11,723 nucleotides of DNA from an uncultured Ruminococcus sp. (GTDB lineage: Bacteria > Bacillota > Clostridia > Lachnospirales > Lachnospiraceae): contig UQVC01000048.1 in NCBI GenBank assembly GCA_900544395.1, forward strand, positions 1-11,723, written 5' to 3'. Under the pieces are notes generated by a model. The model ran no database searches and was not told the DNA's origin. It saw only the letters and a program-made list of their open reading frames with translations. Shown piece by piece: positions 1 through 5,624 of the stretch. A program made the translations under genes and the position numbers. Within the stretch, counting starts at the first letter, position 1; each line of letters opens with the position of its first letter.

Positions 1-808
1 GATTGACTTCTTTTGTCTCTGCTGCGATTGCTTCTACTGCAACGTATACATATCCATCTCTGATCACGCAGTCTGTTCCTTTGAAGTTATATCCTGCCGG
101 AAGATGTCTTGCCAGGATTGCTTTGTCTACTACAGCAGCATCTTTGGATACTTCAATCGCTACTTCTGCAGCCTGTCTGCCGGCTGTCTCATCATAGTAA
201 TTGATTTTTACTGTCTTTGTTTCTTCAACTACAGGAGCCGGAGTTACTGATACATATACATATCCGTCTCTAATCTGATAATCTGTAGAAACTAAAACAT
301 ATTCTGTTGGTAAATATTTCTGAATCACAGGCAGAGCAATCTCCGTAGCTTCTCGTTCTGCTTCCAATGCTACCTCTGCGATCTGTTTTTCAGCTGCTTC
401 ATCATAATAATTGATCTTTACAGTCTTTGTATCAGGTATTTTCTTTACCTCTGCATATACATAATAAGACCCCTGTGTTTCTCCACCGCTTACAGAATAG
501 ATTCCTTCTACTAATTCATATCCTTTTGGGAGATATTTTTTTACTGTTTCTTTTGACATTACATAGTATTTGTGCTCTTTATCCATGACAATTTTTTCAT
601 CTTTAAAATCTACAAAAATGGATTTTTCATTTTCTGTATCTCTAAAATTGATTTTTCCAGCCCCGATAAAGTCAACTCCCTTGGTTTCCTTTTGCGTTTG
701 AACCGTATCCGCTGGTTCTGCTGCGAATACTGGCGCAACATTTGCAGTTGCGATTGAAACGATCATAACGCCTGTAAGACATGCACGCATTAACTTTTTC
801 CTATACAT
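1..808 (-). CDS. Repeat-containing secreted surface protein, N-terminal part (runs off the left edge)
   Basis: Translating the minus strand from the ATG at 808 gives 269 residues with no stop before the window edge, so the C-terminus is missing. Residues 1-30 form a signal peptide ending in VFAA, almost the same as that of the complete paralog at 1717-3573. Three repeat units follow: a divergent one (about 47-122, with YLPKGYE), then about 126-193 (YLPTEY) and 196-265 (HLPAGYN). The last two share TKTVKINYYDE and IRDGYVYV. An AGGAGG site lies 9 bases before the start, and a strong promoter lies about 90 bases upstream. By analogy with the paralog the protein is probably cell-wall anchored, but the sorting signal would lie outside the window. 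A role in adhesion is inference only. I do not recognise a named family for the repeats. Confidence 0.85.
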   Translation of the reverse strand, partial: MYRKKLMRACLTGVMIVSIATANVAPVFAAEPADTVQTQKETKGVDFIGAGKINFRDTENEKSIFVDFKDEKIVMDKEHKYYVMSKETVKKYLPKGYELVEGIYSVSGGETQGSYYVYAEVKKIPDTKTVKINYYDEAAEKQIAEVALEAEREATEIALPVIQKYLPTEYVLVSTDYQIRDGYVYVSVTPAPVVEETKTVKINYYDETAGRQAAEVAIEVSKDAAVVDKAILARHLPAGYNFKGTDCVIRDGYVYVAVEAIAAETKEVN

Positions 809-831
809 ATTACTTTCCTCCTACTATAATT

Positions 832-846
832 TTAAGTTCCCCTTAA
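832..846 (-). promoter_or_regulatory. Leader stem-loop, matched in the paralogous gene
   Basis: On the minus strand TTAAG, a five-base loop GGGAA and CTTAA form a short hairpin 24 bases before the start codon. The paralog's leader has TAAGT-GAA-ACTTA at 3604-3616, next to the same GTTATTTAAG context. The two stems differ in sequence but both pair. It may stabilise the mRNA or act in regulation; its function is not known. Confidence 0.45.
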
Positions 847-901
847 ATAACAGATCTTTTTTGATAGAAAACACGTATCCATCTGTCACCTAAACATATT
901 C

Positions 902-930
902 AGTGTATAACTCCTTCTTATTTTTGTCAA
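902..930 (-). promoter_or_regulatory. Sigma-A promoter of the left surface-protein gene
   Basis: On the minus strand a perfect -35 TTGACA (925-930) is followed by a 17-base spacer and -10 TACACT (902-907). The predicted start is near 895, giving a leader of about 88 bases. T-rich tracts at 963-968 and 972-977 lie upstream and may act as an UP element. Confidence 0.8.
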
Positions 931-982
931 TACTTTCCAAACTTTTATGAAAACTTGCTCTCTTTTTTATATTTTTTGTCAT

Positions 983-1031
983 GAAAAATACCGGTAATCT
1001 GATATCTTCCCAAACCAGATATCTTTACCGG
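983..1031 (-). terminator. Intrinsic terminator after the small lipoprotein gene
   Basis: On the minus strand CCGGTAA and GATATCT pair with AGATATC and TTACCGG, with a small internal loop. A T-rich tail (TATTTTTC) follows. It begins 7 bases after the stop codon of the lipoprotein gene. Confidence 0.8.
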
Positions 1032-1037
1032 CATTTT

Positions 1038-1571
1038 CTATTCCCATGTAATATTTTTTACTTCAAAAACTGACATTACATATGCATCATAATTTACTAC
1101 CATCTGCATCGTATAACTCTTTTCAAAAGCTTCCTCATTTTTGGTTCCCCTGATTGTTGTTTTACAATCCACCACACCAACTTCTTTATCATTATACTTT
1201 GCTTTTTTAGTATCTGTCAGCTCTGTTGTGACCTCTCCGATTATAATTGTACTATCTTTATAAAAAGCATCTCTTTCTTCTTTCAGCTTTTTTTTCTGAT
1301 TTTCATCAGAAATACTTTGATACAATCCCTTATCTGTTGCCTTTTTATCTGAAATACTACTATCCACAGCAAGAAATGCTCTTACCCAGTCATTAATTCC
1401 CTCTTGTATTGCTCCCATGTAAGAATCATCAAGCGGTTCCTCTGTAATTTCAAGCTGCTCGTAAATCGTCAATGGGACTGCCTCTTTCTCTTCCTTTTTG
1501 TCTTTTCCGCATCCACTGAGCAGCACTCCAAATATGCAGGTCACTGCCAACAATTTGATATATTTTTTCAT
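1038..1571 (-). CDS. Small lipoprotein of unknown function (177 aa)
   Basis: The protein begins MKKYIKLLAV and has a type II signal peptide ending in the lipobox LLSGC, with Cys about residue 20. It should therefore be lipid-anchored on the outer face of the membrane. A charged K/E-rich linker follows, then a folded region of about 130 residues ending FEVKNITWE. It has no Cys cluster, no further membrane segment and no motif I recognise. Its size and alternating strand pattern are compatible with an NTF2-like or DUF4878-like fold, but this is a guess. The ATG at 1571 was chosen because it puts the signal peptide at the N-terminus and has AGGA about 8 bases upstream. An in-frame start at 1649 would begin inside the terminator of the preceding gene. 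It sits between two paralogous surface-protein genes on the same strand. Confidence 0.82.
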   Translation of the reverse strand: MKKYIKLLAVTCIFGVLLSGCGKDKKEEKEAVPLTIYEQLEITEEPLDDSYMGAIQEGINDWVRAFLAVDSSISDKKATDKGLYQSISDENQKKKLKEERDAFYKDSTIIIGEVTTELTDTKKAKYNDKEVGVVDCKTTIRGTKNEEAFEKSYTMQMVVNYDAYVMSVFEVKNITWE

Positions 1572-1636
1572 CAGTAATTCCTGTTCCTTTCGCCTTTCTG
1601 TGTTCCGCCTCATCATTAAAAATACTCCATCATAGA

Positions 1637-1677
1637 AAAATATTGCCAAAAACGCACTGCATTTTTGGCAATATTTT
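1637..1677 (-). terminator. Intrinsic terminator after the complete surface-protein gene
   Basis: A perfect 16-bp stem joins 1637-1652 and 1662-1677 with a nine-base loop. On the minus strand the right arm ends in a T-run (ATATTTTTC). It lies 40 bases after the stop codon at 1717, and separates this gene from the lipoprotein gene downstream. Confidence 0.88.
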
Positions 1678-1716
1678 CATTTCTTATAACCTAAATCCGT
1701 CTATGCGTTTTTCAGA

Positions 1717-3573
1717 TTATTTGAATTTTTTTACTAAGACTGCAAGAATTGCTGCAAGGCTCACACCTGCTGGAAGTGCTGCTGCCGCTGCATTTGTCTC
1801 ATCTCCTGTTTTTGGAGAGTTCTTCTTCTCGTCTTTCTTATTGTCCTCTTTGTTTGGTTTTTCCGGCTTACCTGGCTTCTCCTGATCTGGAGTCTCTGGT
1901 TTTTCCGGTTTGTTTGGCTCCTCTGGATCTGGAGTTTCCGGTTTATCTTCTTTGATCTTTGTTACGCTCAGCTGTAATGGTGTTTCTTTGTACAGTTCTA
2001 CCTGGAAATCTCCAACTTCCTGTAACTCATATCCTTCCGGTACCCACTCTGTGATTTCACTTGTATTGAAGATTCCATCTCCATCTCCATCTACAAAGTA
2101 ATCTCCGCCAGCTACTACTTCATCATTGTTTTCTGCATCTACAAACTGAATCTTCACGATAGAAGAAAGGTCACCTTTCTCTACTACCATTGTATGTCCG
2201 CCTGTGGATCCGAATGGAATTGTGATCTCTGTTACCTGATCTCTGTCGTTAGACAGCTTGTATCCTTCTGGAAGGTTGAAGTCTGTTCCCAGCTTAAATG
2301 TTGCATCCAGTCCGTCTGCTCCTTTTGCTGTAACAGTCTCTGTTCCTACCACTTCTCCTTCTGGAGTTTCAAATGTAATGTGAAGAACTGCTTCTCTGAT
2401 CTCTGTTGCTTTCTTAACCGGAATCTTAACATTGTTGTTTTCATCGATTGCGAAATCGTTCTCTCTTGCAAGTTCCCAACCAGCCGGTACATGTTTTCTT
2501 ACATTTTCTACGTGTACCTGCTCATCTTTTTTACCTACTGTAATCACTGCATCGCTGATGTTCTCATCATTTTCTACATTGAAGTAGATCAGGTGTACTT
2601 CTTTTGTATAAACCTCTGCTCTTACCGGAATTTTTACGTTTCCGTTTTCATCGATTGCAAAGTCGTTCTCTCTTGCAAGTACCCAACCACCTGGTACATA
2701 TTTTTTCACGTTCTCTACATGTACGTGAGTATCTTTTGCTCCAACTGTGATTACTTTATCACTGATGTTTTCATCATTTTCTACGTTGAAGTAGATCAGA
2801 TGTACGTTTTTTGTCTCTGCTTCTGTTTTTCTAACAACGATATGCACAAGACCATTGTCTTCGATTGCATATCCGTTACCTGTTACAACCAGTTCGTATC
2901 CCTCTGGTTTATTCTGATTTGCAACTTCTACATGTACTTCTGTATCCGCTGCCCCTACTGTAACAGGTACATTTGCAACGTTTTCTCCTGTTTCAAGAGT
3001 ATAGATCAGATTGACTTCTTTTGTCTCTGCTGCGATTGCTTCTACTGCAACGTATACATATCCGTCTCTGATCACGCAGTCTGTTCCTTTGAAGTTATAT
3101 CCTGCTGGAAGATGTCTTGCTAAGATTGCTTTATCTACTGATTTTGCATCTTTAGATACTTCAATTGCAATTTCTGCTGCCTGCACATTTGCTGTCTCAT
3201 CAAAATAATTGATTTTTACAGTTTTTGTCTCTTCTACAGGTGCTTTCTGCATAACTCTAACTTCAATCACAGCACCCTGTAACGCATGGAAATCTCCCAT
3301 TGATTTTCTTTCATATCCAGCTGGAAGATACTGATCCAACATCTCATAATTGTAAATGCCTTCATCGAAGCTAAGTTTTTTCTCGTCAATTACATTGTCT
3401 CTCTCATCTACAAATTTAACTGTTACATCTGCTCCTACTGCTCCTGCGCCTGGTTCCTCTACTGTCTCTGTTGCTGGTGCTTCAGCTGCGAATACTGGTG
3501 CAACGTTAGCCGTAGCTAAAGTAACAACCATAACTCCAGTTAAGCAAGCTCGCATTAACTTTTTCCTATACAT
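1717..3573 (-). CDS. Cell-wall-anchored repeat surface protein with SPKTG sorting signal (618 aa)
   Basis: Complete secreted and probably sortase-anchored protein. Order of parts: signal peptide 1-30 (ending VFAA); seven units of about 65-78 residues at roughly 46-112, 113-182, 183-252, 253-321, 322-390, 391-468 and 469-540, most carrying a [LV]P[AEG]G[YW] motif; a K/P/E-rich wall-spanning stalk 541-584; SPKTGDE at 586-592; a hydrophobic segment 594-613; and a basic KKFK tail. Units 4 and 5 are near copies with a 69-residue period. Unit 7 holds a 12-residue loop (495-506) fitting an EF-hand calcium site: Asp at 1, 3 and 5, Gly at 6, Phe at 8, Glu at 12. AGGAGG lies 8 bases before the ATG. Adhesion or matrix function is inferred from the architecture only; no named repeat family is claimed. 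It has its own promoter and a terminator. Confidence 0.9.
   Translation of the reverse strand: MYRKKLMRACLTGVMVVTLATANVAPVFAAEAPATETVEEPGAGAVGADVTVKFVDERDNVIDEKKLSFDEGIYNYEMLDQYLPAGYERKSMGDFHALQGAVIEVRVMQKAPVEETKTVKINYFDETANVQAAEIAIEVSKDAKSVDKAILARHLPAGYNFKGTDCVIRDGYVYVAVEAIAAETKEVNLIYTLETGENVANVPVTVGAADTEVHVEVANQNKPEGYELVVTGNGYAIEDNGLVHIVVRKTEAETKNVHLIYFNVENDENISDKVITVGAKDTHVHVENVKKYVPGGWVLARENDFAIDENGNVKIPVRAEVYTKEVHLIYFNVENDENISDAVITVGKKDEQVHVENVRKHVPAGWELARENDFAIDENNNVKIPVKKATEIREAVLHITFETPEGEVVGTETVTAKGADGLDATFKLGTDFNLPEGYKLSNDRDQVTEITIPFGSTGGHTMVVEKGDLSSIVKIQFVDAENNDEVVAGGDYFVDGDGDGIFNTSEITEWVPEGYELQEVGDFQVELYKETPLQLSVTKIKEDKPETPDPEEPNKPEKPETPDQEKPGKPEKPNKEDNKKDEKKNSPKTGDETNAAAAALPAGVSLAAILAVLVKKFK
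2407..2817 (-). repeat. 207-bp tandem repeat inside the surface-protein gene
   Basis: Two adjacent units in the surface-protein gene repeat at DNA level with a period of 207 bases (for example CTCTCTTGCAAGT on the plus strand begins at 2461 and again at 2668). They encode the units carrying VHLIYFNVENDENISD and ENDFAIDEN. Much of the difference between copies is silent, so the duplication is not brand new. Confidence 0.8.
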
Positions 3574-3603
3574 TGTTCTTTCCTCCTAAATATCTTGTAT
3601 TGA

Positions 3604-3616
3604 TAAGTTTCACTTA
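3604..3616 (-). promoter_or_regulatory. Leader stem-loop of the complete surface-protein gene
   Basis: On the minus strand TAAGT, loop GAA and ACTTA form a small hairpin 31 bases before the start codon, preceded by CGTTATTT. It corresponds to the hairpin at 832-846 before the paralog. Confidence 0.45.
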
Positions 3617-3707
3617 AATAACGAAAGTCCTGTCTTCTCCCCATTATTCTAAGCAATACTATTCTAGTCGAATCTCTATTTATACTCCCATGCTGGCGTA
3701 AACACGG

Positions 3708-3723
3708 GATGGGTAAACCCATC
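3708..3723 (-). promoter_or_regulatory. 5'-leader hairpin of the surface-protein gene
   Basis: On the minus strand GATGGG-TTTA-CCCATC is a perfect 6-bp stem with a four-base loop. ACGG and CCGT just outside can extend it across a three-base bulge. It lies about 15-30 bases after the predicted transcription start, in a leader of about 165 bases. No T-run follows, so it is not a terminator. It may protect the mRNA 5' end. I could not match the leader to a known riboswitch. Confidence 0.5.
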
Positions 3724-3744
3724 ATTCCGTTATTCAGTACTTTC

Positions 3745-3773
3745 ATGTTAGTCCTCTTTTCCTGCTTTGTCAA
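3745..3773 (-). promoter_or_regulatory. Sigma-A promoter of the complete surface-protein gene
   Basis: On the minus strand -35 TTGACA (3768-3773), a 17-base spacer and -10 TAACAT (3745-3750). The predicted start is near 3738, about 165 bases before the ATG. A-tracts spaced by 10 bp lie upstream. Confidence 0.78.
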
Positions 3774-3787
3774 TAGTTTCCATCCAA

Positions 3788-3833
3788 TTTATTCACACTT
3801 TTTCCACATTTTTCAACATTTTTACCCCCCCCC
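3788..3833. promoter_or_regulatory. Phased A/T tracts and a run of nine Cs between divergent promoters
   Basis: Three runs of five Ts begin at 3799, 3809 and 3819, exactly 10 bp apart, with a shorter run at 3788-3790. Such phasing favours intrinsic DNA curvature and could act as an extended UP element for the leftward promoter. They are followed directly by nine Cs (3825-3833), 15 bases before the -35 box of the rightward promoter. This lies in the gene-free stretch 3574-3916, which otherwise holds only the two promoters and the surface-protein leader. Confidence 0.5.
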
Positions 3834-3848
3834 TAAATTTTTAATAAT

Positions 3849-3877
3849 TTGCATTTTTTCTACTGATGTTTTATAAT
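3849..3877 (+). promoter_or_regulatory. Sigma-A promoter of the acetyltransferase gene
   Basis: -35 TTGCAT (3849-3854), a 17-base spacer and a perfect -10 TATAAT (3872-3877). Transcription should start near 3884, about 33 bases before the preferred ATG at 3917. It diverges from the surface-protein promoter. Confidence 0.75.
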
Positions 3878-3916
3878 TATTTCTAATAAACAAACATGAA
3901 AGGATATCAAAAATTA

Positions 3917-4414
3917 ATGAACATTCGACTTGCTACTATACAAGATTTATCTGCTATTATGGATATTTATTCTCACGCCCGTGCTTTTATGGCATCCCAC
4001 GGAAATCCGACACAATGGGGAAATAACTACCCCTCTGTAGAAATGGTAACGGATGACATTTTATCAAAACATGTCTATGTTTGTGAAAAACAAGAACAAA
4101 TTGTCGTTGTATTCTATTACGCTGTTGAAAATGATGCTACCTATCACACGATTTATCAAGGAAACTGGCTCAATGATGCACCTTATGGCGTTGTTCATCG
4201 GGTTGCTTCCACCGGACAGATCAAAGGGGCTGCTTCTTTTTGTTTACAATGGGCATTCTCTCAATGTCAAAATTTAAAAATTGATACCCACCAGGATAAT
4301 TTTGTCATGCAAAATCTCCTTGCAAAACTTGGATTTACAAAATGCGGAACCATCCTGACAGATGACGGTTCCAGTAGGATCGCCTATCAAAAAACATCGC
4401 TTACTATCCATTAG
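3917..4414 (+). CDS. GNAT family N-acetyltransferase (165 aa)
   Basis: The protein MNIRLATIQDLSAIMDIYSH... has the GNAT layout. It has an N-terminal strand and helix, a WLNDAPYGVVHRVAS strand region, a degenerate acetyl-CoA loop (TGQIKGAA) followed by a helix, then IDTHQDNFVMQNLLAKLGF, which is typical of the C-terminal GNAT motif, and a closing strand RIAYQK. Family members transfer acetyl from acetyl-CoA to an amino group; the substrate here is unknown. Two in-frame ATGs are possible. The one at 3896 has almost no leader and no ribosome site. The one at 3917 has AAAGGA about 12 bases upstream, a rather long spacing, and starts exactly where family members usually start. It is the only rightward protein gene in the window and is monocistronic. 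Confidence 0.88.
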   Translation: MNIRLATIQDLSAIMDIYSHARAFMASHGNPTQWGNNYPSVEMVTDDILSKHVYVCEKQEQIVVVFYYAVENDATYHTIYQGNWLNDAPYGVVHRVASTGQIKGAASFCLQWAFSQCQNLKIDTHQDNFVMQNLLAKLGFTKCGTILTDDGSSRIAYQKTSLTIH

Positions 4415-4435
4415 CCGGATAGCAGCGATGTTTTT
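4391..4435. terminator. Bidirectional intrinsic terminator between convergent genes
   Basis: AAACATCGCT and CTATCC pair with GGATAG and AGCGATGTTT across a 2x1 internal loop. A run of five Ts ends the plus-strand side and six Ts end the minus-strand side. The left arm overlaps the end of the acetyltransferase gene. The Rpn gene on the minus strand stops at 4467 and runs into the same hairpin. Confidence 0.85.
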
Positions 4436-4466
4436 CATTTTCCTATTTTCTTTCAAACTTTTGTAA

Positions 4467-5378
4467 TCATTTCATGTCCTGTACAAGTTTCTCTATTACA
4501 GCTTCCTCTTCTTCCACTTCCTCTGCGATCACAGAAATGGATTTCCCTTTGGCAAGTTTCTTTTGGATCTGTTCTTTTAAAAGTTCTCCCCGGCCTTCTG
4601 TACGGCCTTCTGCTCTTCCTTCACTTCTTCCAACAGCTCGTCCATCTTCCCAGAACGTTTCCCGCTCCTGTCTCATATGCTTTTCCTGATCGTATTCATA
4701 AATACTCACTGATTTCGCCTCCGCTCGATTTTGTTTTAAAAATTCCGCCAGAATGTCTTCCTCAATACATTCTTGAATTGCCCATTCCACGGCATCTTCA
4801 ATGGGAACTGTTCTGACATACTTTCGTACCCTTTCCGTATATTCGGAATAGTCTTTTAAGGATTTACACATCCCTTTCAACTTCTCATTATGTCCCCGAT
4901 TGATATTCAACATAACTGCAGTCAGTTCCAATGCGGGATGCTCTTCTTTTACACTGTAGGCATCGGATAACTTCAGAATACTCCGGTCCGGCTGATCTTT
5001 CTCTCCGTTATAGAAAATGATAAACTGTGGTGCCGGAAGCTCCACGCATTTTATTCCATACAGATTCTCATCTTTCGTCATCCCGGAATACAGATCCGAA
5101 ATATAGAATAAGTACCGCAATGGCAGGTTGGGACTGTAGGTGGACTGATGTTCATACAGTGATAAACGTGAATCGATTAAAAAGGAAACATCGTTGTGCA
5201 TCGACATATAGATTGCATTTTCCAACGTGTTAATCTCCAAAAGTTCCGGATCTTCATAGTGTCGTCCACTAACTGCATTATACAGTTCCAACAATTCCTT
5301 CTTGCTGCTGTAGAGCATGGCAAATATTTTCGACTTGTACAATCGGTTTACGGGTTGTGTCTGTGTGTTCTGGTTCAT
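4467..5378 (-). CDS. Rpn family recombination-promoting nuclease / putative transposase (303 aa)
   Basis: The N-terminal half matches the PD-(D/E)XK nuclease fold of the Rpn/PDDEXK transposase group: HNDVSFLID, then LYEHQSTYSPNLPLRYLFY. The likely catalytic residues are Asp63, Glu76 and Gln78, the ExQ form being usual in this family. Residues 110-160 (PAPQFIIFYNG, ELTAVMLNIN) are also typical. The tail 243-265 is rich in GR[A/S/T]EGR copies, followed by a charged helix. E. coli Rpn proteins are DNA endonucleases that promote RecA-independent recombination; activity here is inferred. A perfect AAAGGAGGT lies 6 bases before the ATG. There are no terminal inverted repeats or partner genes, so it is not treated as an intact mobile element. 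The leader can fold over the ribosome site. Confidence 0.88.
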   Translation of the reverse strand: MNQNTQTQPVNRLYKSKIFAMLYSSKKELLELYNAVSGRHYEDPELLEINTLENAIYMSMHNDVSFLIDSRLSLYEHQSTYSPNLPLRYLFYISDLYSGMTKDENLYGIKCVELPAPQFIIFYNGEKDQPDRSILKLSDAYSVKEEHPALELTAVMLNINRGHNEKLKGMCKSLKDYSEYTERVRKYVRTVPIEDAVEWAIQECIEEDILAEFLKQNRAEAKSVSIYEYDQEKHMRQERETFWEDGRAVGRSEGRAEGRTEGRGELLKEQIQKKLAKGKSISVIAEEVEEEEAVIEKLVQDMK

Positions 5379-5384
5379 AAGTAG

Positions 5385-5445
5385 ACCTCCTTTAATTGAA
5401 TTTGATGCAGGAGGTTTCCTACCATATCTTTTTTCTAAAAACCTC
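5385..5445 (-). promoter_or_regulatory. Leader with alternative pairing over the Rpn Shine-Dalgarno site
   Basis: The minus-strand leader has three segments: GAGGTTT (5439-5445), AGGAAACCTCCT (5409-5420) and the ribosome site AGGAGGT (5385-5391). The middle segment can pair with the first (AAACCTC, 7 bp) or with the ribosome site (ACCTCCT, 7 bp), but not both. This would allow translational on/off control. It is inferred from complementarity by eye; no ligand or regulator is indicated. Confidence 0.45.
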
Positions 5446-5554
5446 TCTGCTGTTTTAGATTGAAATCAAAGCATAGAGATTTTCTGAAATGATATTAGAA
5501 TAACAGATGCGGTATCCTTCCGCTTAGAAAACCAGAAATAGTATGCTTTTTTGT

Positions 5555-5563
5555 ATTATAGCA
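5555..5563 (-). promoter_or_regulatory. Extended -10 promoter of the Rpn gene
   Basis: On the minus strand TGCTATAAT gives a perfect -10 TATAAT with the TGn extension. No good -35 is present 17 bases upstream (TTTTCC), as is common for extended -10 promoters. The leader to the ATG would be about 170 bases. Confidence 0.6.
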
Positions 5564-5584
5564 TAGCTGATAAAAAAGGAAAAG

Positions 5585-5620
5585 AAAAAATCTCCATATC
5601 CAGTCTGGATACAGAGATTT
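5585..5620 (-). terminator. Intrinsic terminator of the molybdenum hydroxylase operon
   Basis: On the minus strand AAATCTC and TATCCA pair with TGGATA and GAGATTT across a 2x2 internal loop, followed by a T-rich run (TTTTTTC). It begins 4 bases after the stop codon of the molybdenum-subunit gene. Confidence 0.88.
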
Positions 5621-5624
5621 CTAT

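Noticed and set aside
1572..1649. Earlier in-frame start for the small lipoprotein
   Set aside because: It would begin inside the terminator hairpin of the preceding gene and bury the signal peptide inside the protein.
2407..2817. Possible CRISPR-like array
   Set aside because: The repeats are 207 bp, in frame and protein-coding, with no short unique spacers.
2194..3123. Long plus-strand open frame (309 codons) opposite the surface-protein gene
   Set aside because: It is an antisense shadow of the repeat-coding gene, rich in Cys and Phe, without a ribosome site or promoter.
3555..3773. 72-codon minus-strand frame in the surface-protein leader
   Set aside because: Its start lies in the -35 box of the promoter, so the first codons would not be transcribed. 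An internal ATG falls in the -10 box, and there is no ribosome site.
4467..5378. Rpn gene as an intact insertion sequence
   Set aside because: No flanking inverted repeats or target duplications were seen, and the gene has a normal promoter, leader and terminator.
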